A program made the translations under genes and the position numbers. A stretch of 11,693 nucleotides of DNA from DTU063 sp001512695 (lineage in GTDB: Bacteria; Bacillota; Thermosediminibacteria; Thermosediminibacterales; Tepidanaerobacteraceae), in contig JBASOM010000077.1 in assembly GCA_049658265.1 (NCBI GenBank), forward strand, positions 1 through 11,693. Direction: 5' to 3'. The notes under the pieces were generated by a model. The model was not told where the DNA came from. It was given only the letters and a program-made list of their open reading frames with translations, and did not search any database. How positions within the stretch are numbered: the first letter of the stretch is position 1; each line of letters opens with the position of its first letter. This document shows positions 6,685 to 11,693 of the stretch, piece after piece.

Positions 6685-7523
6685 AATTGCCCTCCCTCCT
6701 CTAAAATTCTAATAGCTTCATTGAAGTAGACCTTATCTATTTCGAATCCCACGCAATTTATATCCAGTTCCTTGCATGCGATGGCAGTATTTCCTATACC
6801 CATAAAGGGATCCAATACAAGCTTCGTTTTTTCTACACCATGTAATTGTATACACATCTTGGCAAGTTCAGCAGGGTAACTTGCGGGATGAGGCCTATCT
6901 TTCATGCGGCTTTGAATTGTCTTATATGGCACGTACCATGTGTTCCCTCTACATCTTAAGCCTTTTCTCCCACTATCCCACCGAGTTATATTCGATTCGT
7001 CCTTATACGGGACTCCTATAGATAAGCGATCAAGCTCGACATTGCCATGTTTCGTAAGATGAAAGACGTATTCATGGGTATCATTTATGAATCTTTTACT
7101 GTTGATGGGTTTATAGTGACCCACATTTAGTTCTACCTTTTCCCCGTAACTCTCATGCTCTATATAAATTGATTTTATCCAGTGAATTACATTTTGTAAC
7201 TCAAAGTATTTTCGCATTTCAAGGGCCACTTCGAAGGGAACCCAAGGATCTGAAGGCTTAGAACCGATATTAAGAAAAAGAGATCCGTCGTCTTTAAGAA
7301 CCTCCCTTGTAATATTAGCCCAGTTGCCAAGCCAATTTAAGTATTCTTCCCTAGGTATTTTATCATCATATTTATTGTAATTAACGCCGATATTATATGG
7401 GGGTGATGTGACTATAACATCAACCGAATTTTTCTCAAGATATCTTTCCATTCCTTCAAAACAATCTCCCAAAAAGAGCTTAATTGTAGAAGAAGCTGTA
7501 GTTTTTATTTCCTTAAAATACAT
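6672..7523 (-). CDS. Type II DNA methyltransferase, beta class (N4-cytosine or N6-adenine)
   Basis: This is a 283-residue amino-methyltransferase that would protect host DNA from the adjacent endonuclease. The catalytic motif IV, T39-S-P-P-Y-N-I-G46, comes first, then a central target-recognition region (about 90-210), then the AdoMet motif I, D238-P-F-M-G-I-G244, with E261 in GFEID as the motif II acidic residue. This order is the beta class. TSPPY occurs in both N4-cytosine and N6-adenine enzymes, so the modified base cannot be fixed. ATG 7523 is preferred over an upstream in-frame ATG at 7592 that lies within the esterase gene; a GAAAGGA purine run sits 11 bases upstream. The esterase gene ends 55 bases upstream on the same strand, so it may be co-transcribed or use a promoter inside that gene. 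Confidence 0.93.
   Translation of the reverse strand: MYFKEIKTTASSTIKLFLGDCFEGMERYLEKNSVDVIVTSPPYNIGVNYNKYDDKIPREEYLNWLGNWANITREVLKDDGSLFLNIGSKPSDPWVPFEVALEMRKYFELQNVIHWIKSIYIEHESYGEKVELNVGHYKPINSKRFINDTHEYVFHLTKHGNVELDRLSIGVPYKDESNITRWDSGRKGLRCRGNTWYVPYKTIQSRMKDRPHPASYPAELAKMCIQLHGVEKTKLVLDPFMGIGNTAIACKELDINCVGFEIDKVYFNEAIRILEEGGQLCLI
6691..6701 (-). promoter_or_regulatory. Ribosome site for the endonuclease inside the methyltransferase gene
   Basis: On the minus strand GAGGAGGGAGG encodes the last glutamate and glycine codons of the methyltransferase and lies six bases before the GTG start of the endonuclease. It decides that start and suggests coupled translation of the pair. Confidence 0.75.
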
Positions 7524-7578
7524 CCTGTGATCAATCCTTTCGAAATAATTGCCACAACAAGAGTATGTATTTAAACTT

Positions 7579-8229
7579 CTATGGAGTCGCAAGAAAATCC
7601 TTTATATATTTTGCCAGTTCTCTTCCCAAAATGGCGTGGCTTTCCGGATCCAAATGCATTCCGTCTATTTCACTAGTTTTTATGTACTTTGACGAGTCAA
7701 ACAGATGGCATTTTCCGTTTAGGACACTCGTGAAAGCTTGGGGAAATTGCCTGCTTTTGTCTACCGCCTTTTCATATTCCGGAAGCAGGTAATCCATTTG
7801 CTTTACTTCTTCGGGGATCAGAATCGGCGGGGGAATAATGACGAGTATTTCCGGTGAAGTCATGTTAGGTCCCGTCTCGCTCTTTTTAACAATGTCTACC
7901 AGCATTTCTACACTCTGAGCAATTTCCATTGAAGTCACATTGTACCTGGGCTTTAAGTCATTGCTGCCCAAAAATAATATTACTAAATCGATGGGCTTAT
8001 GAGTGTGCAGGCAAGGCAACAAGTACTTTTTCCCGTTTCTATAATCGCCTCTGACCGGGTCGTCCCAAACGGTAGTCCTGCCATTCAGACCCTCGGAAAT
8101 TACATCGAAACTTTCCCCAAGTTCCTTTTGGAGCACAGTGGTCCAGCGCATGTGTTTCGGATATCGCCCCGAGCCGTCAGGATTGTAGCCCCAGGTGTTA
8201 GAATCGCCGTAGCAAAGTATTGTCTTCAT
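7579..8229 (-). CDS. SGNH/GDSL-family esterase
   Basis: This is a 216-residue cytoplasmic hydrolase with no signal peptide, of the arylesterase-like SGNH group, which cleaves acyl esters of small substrates. The four blocks are visible: G8-D9-S10-N11-T-W-G (nucleophile S10), G47 with N49 in SEGLNGRTT, G88-S-N90-D in LFLGSNDL, and D189-G-M-H192 completing the triad. The CYGDSNTWGY.P opening is typical of the subgroup that includes arylesterases and the mycobacterial acyltransferase/perhydrolase MsAcT. ATG 8229 is preferred over GTG 8238 because GAGGTG lies eight bases upstream and overlaps the GTG. The gene is divergent from the metallophosphoesterase, with 59 bases between starts. Natural substrate unknown. 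Confidence 0.92.
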   Translation of the reverse strand: MKTILCYGDSNTWGYNPDGSGRYPKHMRWTTVLQKELGESFDVISEGLNGRTTVWDDPVRGDYRNGKKYLLPCLHTHKPIDLVILFLGSNDLKPRYNVTSMEIAQSVEMLVDIVKKSETGPNMTSPEILVIIPPPILIPEEVKQMDYLLPEYEKAVDKSRQFPQAFTSVLNGKCHLFDSSKYIKTSEIDGMHLDPESHAILGRELAKYIKDFLATP

Positions 8230-8288
8230 TTTATGCACCTCGCTAATATTTTTATGGTATCATTAAATCAAAAAAAGGAATGTCGGGT

Positions 8289-9137
8289 ATGCTAATGATG
8301 AATAGGCCAATATTAGTCGCTCTTGCTGCAATTTTTACCATTTCAGTTTTCTGTACATGGCAGAACAATGCCATAACTACCACGCAAATAGATTACATCA
8401 GTCCTAAAATACCTGAAGAATTCAACGGATACAGGATTGTCCATATTTCAGATCTACACAATAAACAATTTGGCAAAAATCAGGAGCGCCTATTAAAGAG
8501 AATCCGCGCAGTGTCCCCGGACATAATTGTGATTACCGGGGATCTGATTGATAGAAGAAAATACGACTTGGAAACGGCCATGCTTTTCATAAATGGCGCA
8601 ATAAAGATCGCTCCCCTTTACTATGTTTCCGGAAATCACGAGGCCTGGTCCGGTGATTATGCCAATATCAGCGAAAGACTCAGAAGCTCCGGTGTGCAAA
8701 TACTTGATGACACAAAGGCAACTATGATTAGAGGCAAAGGGAAAATAGACATACTGGGCTTGTCCGACCCGGATTTTTTAACATATAGTTATTTGGAAGG
8801 GACAAATACCTCCAAATTGAGGGAGCATCTTGAGCGCTTATCGGATGATGCCGTCTTCCAAATCCTGCTTTGCCACAGGCCGGAGCTCTTTGAAATATAT
8901 GCAAGGGAGAACATAGACCTGATTTTCTCAGGCCATGCCCATGGTGGGCAGGTCAGGATACCTTTTGTAGGGGCCATTGTGGCGCCGGATCAGGGCTTTT
9001 TTCCGAAGTATAGCAGCGGCGCCTACACACAGAATCAATCGACAATGATTGTAAGCAGGGGCCTGGGCAACAGCATAATCCCCATCAGGATTTTTAACAG
9101 GCCTGAAATTGTTGTCGTAACTTTACGAAGTGAATAA
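8289..9137 (+). CDS. Membrane-anchored metallophosphoesterase (YkuE/YaeI-like)
   Basis: This is a 282-residue calcineurin-like phosphoesterase. One N-terminal hydrophobic helix (about 5-24) anchors it, and the catalytic domain follows. The metal-binding motifs occur in family order: D55-L-H57, G84-D85, G115-N116-H117-E118, CHRPE, and GHAHGGQ with a final arginine. The proteins YkuE and YaeI share this layout and act on lipid-linked or other phosphoesters; the substrate here is not determined. ATG 8289 is chosen because AAGGAA (8275-8280) is eight bases upstream, whereas ATG 8280 overlaps that site. The TAA stop lies inside a palindromic repeat (9131-9161), and the gene converges on the HAD phosphatase with only 17 bases between stop codons. 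Confidence 0.92.
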   Translation: MLMMNRPILVALAAIFTISVFCTWQNNAITTTQIDYISPKIPEEFNGYRIVHISDLHNKQFGKNQERLLKRIRAVSPDIIVITGDLIDRRKYDLETAMLFINGAIKIAPLYYVSGNHEAWSGDYANISERLRSSGVQILDDTKATMIRGKGKIDILGLSDPDFLTYSYLEGTNTSKLREHLERLSDDAVFQILLCHRPELFEIYARENIDLIFSGHAHGGQVRIPFVGAIVAPDQGFFPKYSSGAYTQNQSTMIVSRGLGNSIIPIRIFNRPEIVVVTLRSE

Positions 9138-9161
9138 TTTGTACCCGTCCCAGATTATTCA
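9131..9161 (-). repeat. Short palindromic element at a convergent gene junction (copy B)
   Basis: Perfect 8-base arms TGAATAAT (9131-9138) and ATTATTCA (9154-9161) enclose GTACCCGTCCC, the reverse complement of the GGGACGGGTAC block of the other copies. It is an internally shortened copy in the opposite orientation to the others. The stop codons of both flanking genes (TAA at 9135-9137 plus strand, TAA at 9155-9157 minus strand) lie in the two arms. The hairpin may also help terminate both transcripts, though there is no long T run. Confidence 0.7.
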
Positions 9162-9889
9162 AACTGGATAAGTTCTACGGAAGGGCTTAGCTTGTATATC
9201 AAGTCTTTTCGCTCTACGATTATGGTGGTTTTTTCGAAGAGTTCCTTGTCTTCTTTTATGGCCATTAAAAGCTTCTTGACGGGATTTATTGCCACCGGAT
9301 TCCCAACTATCTTAAGCATAGAAAGATCACCGTTGGTATCCCCGTAGGAGAAGCTGGCAGTCAAATCCACTTTGTATTGAGCCACCAATTCGTTTACAGC
9401 CTTTTGTTTGTTTTCTGAATCCCACATGCTGACAACTTGACCGGTGAAGTTGTTGTTTTCATCCACGATGTACCGGGTGGCTCTGTAGGCGGTGACCCGG
9501 TATTTCTCTGCCATCTTTTCCACCAGAAAATCGGGAGCTCCAGATATGAAAAATATCATGTGGCCCTGCTCTTTGTGCCAGTTGATCCTGGCCCTGGTAT
9601 ACCTGTAAACCTTATCCCAGTTTATATTTATTACCTGACTTGCTATAAACTCGATATAGGACTTGTTTATGCCCTTGAGCTCTTTAACGTAGACCTGCAC
9701 CAATTCATCCATGTAATCATTAAAATCCCCGTAGCGCTTATCCCATTCAGAATAAGAATCCCTCAGGCGGCCGTACCAGAGGCTAGGGTCTATCACTTCA
9801 TACCTTATCATCTTTTTAAAATGCTCGATCATGAGGGAATTTCTAAAGAGGGTGCCGTCAATGTCAAAGAAAGCGGCAACATTTCCCAT
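9155..9889 (-). CDS. HAD superfamily IB phosphatase (SerB-like)
   Basis: This is a 244-residue cytoplasmic phosphohydrolase of HAD subfamily IB, related to phosphoserine phosphatase and to the broadly distributed HAD-IB hydrolases. Motif I is F-D9-I-D11-G-T-L, motif II is the serine in FISGAP, motif III is the lysine in NKQKAV, and motif IV is YGDTNGD. A helical cap lies between about residues 25 and 115, as expected for class C1. ATG 9889 is the start, because GGAGGAGG lies eight bases upstream; the longer TTG start at 9907 would overlap that site. An extended -10 promoter sits about 47 bases upstream. The substrate could be phosphoserine or another small phosphomonoester. The terminal glutamate and stop codon fall in a palindromic repeat. 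Confidence 0.9.
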   Translation of the reverse strand: MGNVAAFFDIDGTLFRNSLMIEHFKKMIRYEVIDPSLWYGRLRDSYSEWDKRYGDFNDYMDELVQVYVKELKGINKSYIEFIASQVININWDKVYRYTRARINWHKEQGHMIFFISGAPDFLVEKMAEKYRVTAYRATRYIVDENNNFTGQVVSMWDSENKQKAVNELVAQYKVDLTASFSYGDTNGDLSMLKIVGNPVAINPVKKLLMAIKEDKELFEKTTIIVERKDLIYKLSPSVELIQFE

Positions 9890-9935
9890 AGCTTTCGCCT
9901 CCTCCAATATTTATTAAGGAGTAGCATTATTGTAT

Positions 9936-9944
9936 ATTATATCA
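9936..9944 (-). promoter_or_regulatory. Extended -10 promoter for the HAD phosphatase
   Basis: On the minus strand TGATATAAT is a perfect extended -10 (TGnTATAAT) for sigma-A. No good -35 box is found 16-18 bases upstream, which is typical of extended -10 promoters. The expected leader to ATG 9889 is about 40 bases and carries GGAGGAGG. Confidence 0.65.
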
Positions 9945-9966
9945 TTTAAAACAAAAAAGATATCAA

Positions 9967-10035
9967 TGAATAATTAGGGACAGGCACAAGAAATTCATCG
10001 GGATGATTTTTTTTGTACCCAACCATAATTATTCA
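9967..10035 (+). repeat. Full palindromic element, 69 bases (copy C)
   Basis: Perfect 10-base terminal inverted repeats TGAATAATTA (9967-9976) and TAATTATTCA (10026-10035) flank an imperfect hairpin. The left arm continues GGGACAGGCACAAGAAATTC; the right arm, read in reverse, continues with GGGTACAAAAAAAATCATC. It lies between the divergent HAD gene and the DUF2975 operon, clear of both promoters. It encodes nothing, so it could move only with help from elsewhere. Confidence 0.8.
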
Positions 10036-10056
10036 CTTAAGTATCCATATCGAAAA

Positions 10057-10074
10057 ACGATAAATATTAATCGT
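10057..10074. promoter_or_regulatory. Imperfect 18-base palindrome upstream of the DUF2975 promoter
   Basis: Arms ACGAT and ATCGT are perfect and the centre AATATT is self-complementary, with one mismatched pair between. It lies about 18 bases upstream of the -35 box, so an activator or repressor site is possible; AT-rich chance symmetry is the alternative. Confidence 0.3.
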
Positions 10075-10087
10075 ATCTTAATAAAAA

Positions 10088-10120
10088 TGTATTGCAATAC
10101 ACACAAAAATCAATTATAAT
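10088..10120 (+). promoter_or_regulatory. Sigma-A promoter with palindromic operator candidate
   Basis: The -35 TTGCAA (10092-10097) and perfect -10 TATAAT (10115-10120) are separated by 17 bases. The perfect 14-base palindrome TGTATTGCAATACA (10088-10101) completely covers the -35 box, so a dimeric protein bound there would block RNA polymerase. The predicted leader is only about 15 bases and holds AAGGAG (10128-10133). The Cro/C1 protein encoded by the second gene is the obvious candidate for autoregulation, by inference. Confidence 0.7.
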
Positions 10121-10141
10121 GTTGATTAAGGAGATGATGAA

Positions 10142-10621
10142 ATGGAACGAAAGGAATTAACCAAATGGCTTAAAATTGTTATTGTTTTTACTGGTCTAAT
10201 AGGTCTGTTCTTATGCTTTATTGTTGCTCCCCTTTTAGGCCTAGAGATGAAGTCTATGTATCCAGAATATGGTTATATGTTTTGGCCTTGTCTGATTTTT
10301 ATTTGGGCTACTGGAGTTCCTTTTTACATTGCCCTTTACAAGGGCTGGCTCATATGTGGGGAAATTGCAAATGACAATTCATTTTGTGAAGAAAATGTCC
10401 AGAGGTTAAAGGAGATAAGCAAGTTGGCTTTGCTGGAATGTATACTTTACTTGGCGGCCATGATAATTCTCCTGCTTTTAAACTTACTGCATCCTAGCAT
10501 ATTACTTATGATATTATTTATAATTTTCGTCGGAATTTCAATTGCTGTTATGGCTGCAACCCTTTCACATCTGGTGGAAAAAGCAAGGGAACTAAAAGAA
10601 GAAAACGATTTGACAATATGA
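10142..10621 (+). CDS. DUF2975 family membrane protein
   Basis: This is a 159-residue protein with four hydrophobic helices at about residues 10-31, 45-68, 95-115 and 118-140, and a charged C-terminal tail (KARELKEENDL). Between helices two and three is a conserved-looking cytoplasmic stretch with ICGEIANDNSFCEENVQRLKEI, the region I associate with DUF2975. ATG 10142 follows AAGGAG by eight bases. The family is widespread in Firmicutes, usually directly upstream of a small YozG-type HTH protein, as here. Its role is unknown. The pair may form a membrane-linked signalling or self-regulating unit, by inference from constant gene pairing. Confidence 0.88.
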   Translation: MERKELTKWLKIVIVFTGLIGLFLCFIVAPLLGLEMKSMYPEYGYMFWPCLIFIWATGVPFYIALYKGWLICGEIANDNSFCEENVQRLKEISKLALLECILYLAAMIILLLLNLLHPSILLMILFIIFVGISIAVMAATLSHLVEKARELKEENDLTI

Positions 10622-10631
10622 GGGTGATGTG

Positions 10632-10844
10632 ATGCCTATAATAGTAAATTTAGACGTTATGTTAGCCAAGCGGAAAATGAGCGTTACTGAGCTATCTGAG
10701 AAGGTGGGGATAACAATGTCAAATATATCTATATTGAAGAATGGAAAAGCAAAGGCCATACGATTTTCAACTCTAGAAAAAATATGTGAAGTATTAGATT
10801 GCCAGCCTGGTGATATCTTAGAATACGCAAAAGAGGAAAAGTAA
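10632..10844 (+). CDS. Cro/C1-type HTH regulator, YozG-like
   Basis: This is a 70-residue stand-alone helix-turn-helix protein. After a short strand (PIIVNLDVML) comes the HTH core, with first helix V18-V25 and recognition helix about T28-K36 (TMSNISILKNGK), then the conserved RFSTLEKICEVLDCQPGDILEY ending. Length and sequence pattern match YozG-type regulators. ATG 10632 is preferred over GTG 10629, because GAGGGTG (10620-10626) is five bases upstream and the family begins with a short leader before IIVNLD. The ribosome site overlaps the DUF2975 stop codon, so the two are co-translated. It may bind the palindrome at 10088-10101 and control its own operon. Confidence 0.92.
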   Translation: MPIIVNLDVMLAKRKMSVTELSEKVGITMSNISILKNGKAKAIRFSTLEKICEVLDCQPGDILEYAKEEK

Positions 10845-10846
10845 AA

Positions 10847-11092
10847 ATGGGGAGAACCGTAAAAGAGTATATATCAGGTTTGTTTTTGGGAATAGGATTC
10901 ATTTTAATAATTAGCCCTTCGGTACTGTTTTGGTTTATTCATGGCAGTTATGAAAGGTATATATGGATTATAAACGGACCGTACCCATTTAGCCATTTCG
11001 GGGGAGGGCCTTTTCAGTTATTTATGTATTTAGGTTTATTTATAATGGGAGTAATTTTGATTGCAATTTCCGTGGCTTTAAAGGAGAGGTGA
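10847..11092 (+). CDS. Small two-helix membrane protein, unknown function
   Basis: This 81-residue protein has two hydrophobic helices (about 10-31 and 56-77), a short loop rich in aromatics and glycine (YPFSHFGGGPFQ), and basic ends. ATG 10847 begins two bases after the HTH stop codon, with GAGG inside the end of that gene, so it is part of the same operon. No family is recognised. The close packing with the DUF2975 and HTH genes suggests it acts with them, perhaps as an additional membrane partner, but nothing in the sequence shows how. Confidence 0.75.
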   Translation: MGRTVKEYISGLFLGIGFILIISPSVLFWFIHGSYERYIWIINGPYPFSHFGGGPFQLFMYLGLFIMGVILIAISVALKER

Positions 11093-11110
11093 CAGATTCT
11101 CAGGCTTAAA

Positions 11111-11638
11111 ATGATTAAAGTGCGATCCATGAAAAAACAGCTAAAATACATATTTTTATTTTTGATTTTTATCTGCTTATTAACAGGATGTTTTTCACAA
11201 GCTTTATACAAAAAAATCTCAGCCACCTTGGGAATTAAAATACCTGCAAATGTAAAAATAGAATATGAAGACACTCATGGAGGATTTCACGGGGATGGAG
11301 AAAGCTTTGCAAAAATCGTATTTGACCCATATCAGGCTGAAGAAATTTTAAGGCAAATAGTAAGTCTTGAAAGTTGGCATGAGCTACCCCTGAGCGAAAA
11401 TCTTCATCTTATCATGTATGGCGGAGAAAAGGATAATGTGGAGTATGCATATAATTTTGCCAAAAGCTTTGGAATTCCTCATGTTAAAAACGGTTATTGG
11501 TTTTTTGTTGACCGACATGATAAGAGCAGCTCCCCAGAAAAAGATGAAAACATTTTTAAGCGAAGTTCCTTTAACTTTACCCTTGCCATATACGATATTG
11601 ATACAAATACACTATATTTTTTTGAAATCGATACATAA
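11111..11638 (+). CDS. Small lipoprotein, unknown function
   Basis: This 175-residue protein has a basic N-terminus, a hydrophobic signal helix and lipobox L24-T-G-C27 from ATG 11111; a start at ATG 11129 would give the same mature protein. Neither start has a strong ribosome site (CAGG lies about six bases before 11111; AGGAGAGG is about 25 bases upstream). The mature part of about 148 residues alternates strands and helices and contains DTHGGFHGDGESFAKIVFD, an early acidic and histidine-rich patch, but no family is recognised. Only 18 bases separate it from the previous stop, so it is likely the last gene of the DUF2975/HTH operon. It ends 10 bases before a palindromic element that may form the transcript's terminal hairpin. 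Confidence 0.78.
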   Translation: MIKVRSMKKQLKYIFLFLIFICLLTGCFSQALYKKISATLGIKIPANVKIEYEDTHGGFHGDGESFAKIVFDPYQAEEILRQIVSLESWHELPLSENLHLIMYGGEKDNVEYAYNFAKSFGIPHVKNGYWFFVDRHDKSSSPEKDENIFKRSSFNFTLAIYDIDTNTLYFFEIDT

Positions 11639-11648
11639 TGGTGATGGA

Positions 11649-11693
11649 TGAATAATTAGGGACGGGTACAAAAAATTCACGAGTGAATTTTTT
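11649..11693 (+). repeat. Palindromic element cut by the window end (copy D)
   Basis: The left end TGAATAATTA (11649-11658) continues GGGACGGGTACAAAAAATTC. AAAAAATTCA (11670-11679) pairs perfectly with TGAATTTTTT (11684-11693) across the loop CGAG, so the element is entering its right arm when the window stops. A complete copy should end near base 11714. As an RNA it would form a long hairpin just after the lipoprotein gene. Confidence 0.75.

Noticed and set aside
7524..7592. Longer methyltransferase start at 7592
   Set aside because: The extra 23 residues overlap the esterase gene, have no ribosome site and do not resemble methyltransferase N-termini.
9437..9949. A 170-codon plus-strand open frame opposite the HAD phosphatase
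   Set aside because: It is antisense to a gene with all HAD motifs, is rich in valine, isoleucine and proline in a mirror-frame pattern, and has no recognisable motif.
9967..10035. CRISPR repeat or riboswitch interpretation of the palindromic element
   Set aside because: Copies are dispersed with no regular spacers, and they lie at gene ends or between divergent genes rather than in leader regions.

Overview
The window looks like a chromosomal segment of a low-to-moderate GC Gram-positive bacterium, most likely a member of the Clostridia. The grounds are strong purine-rich Shine-Dalgarno sites, GTG and TTG starts alongside ATG, several short lipoproteins with Gram-positive style lipoboxes, and families typical of that group (DUF4830/DUF4829-like protein, DUF3006, DUF2975 with a YozG-type HTH protein, VanZ-like protein). 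No taxon below class can be named from this sequence. No rRNA, tRNA, CRISPR array or transposase gene was seen.

Layout, left to right. (1) 2-1066: 3' part of an unknown secreted-type protein whose start lies outside the window. (2) 1229-2122: EamA/DMT transporter. (3) 2207-3247: protein of unknown function that carries the signature of Na+-pumping decarboxylase beta subunits near its C-terminus, then a VanZ-like C-terminal remnant (3219-3524). (4) 3600-4840: lipoprotein metallo-beta-lactamase (ComEC-like) with a C-terminal Ada-type zinc module, tightly followed by DUF3006. (5) 4870-5252: frameshifted small lipoprotein. (6) 5309-5974: SRAP (YedK/HMCES-type) abasic-site protein ending in a candidate sliding-clamp motif. 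(7) 6034-8229, minus strand: SGNH esterase, then a two-gene type II restriction-modification set with the endonuclease start buried in the methyltransferase 3' end. (8) 8289-9137: membrane-anchored metallophosphoesterase, convergent with a HAD-IB phosphatase (9155-9889, minus strand). (9) 10142-11638: a four-gene run of DUF2975 membrane protein, small Cro/C1 regulator, small two-helix membrane protein and lipoprotein, behind a clear sigma-A promoter whose -35 box sits in a perfect 14-bp palindrome.

The most unusual structure is not a gene. At least four copies or part-copies of a palindromic element with ends TGAATAATTA and an inner GGGACRGGYACAA block lie at 1064, 9131, 9967 and 11649. The end sequence supplies stop codons in all three frames. 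Two of the copies actually provide the stop codons of three genes, and one sits exactly in the 17-bp gap between two convergent genes with both stop codons in its arms. The other standout items are the decarboxylase signature grafted into a non-transporter protein, and the clamp-like C-terminus of the SRAP protein.
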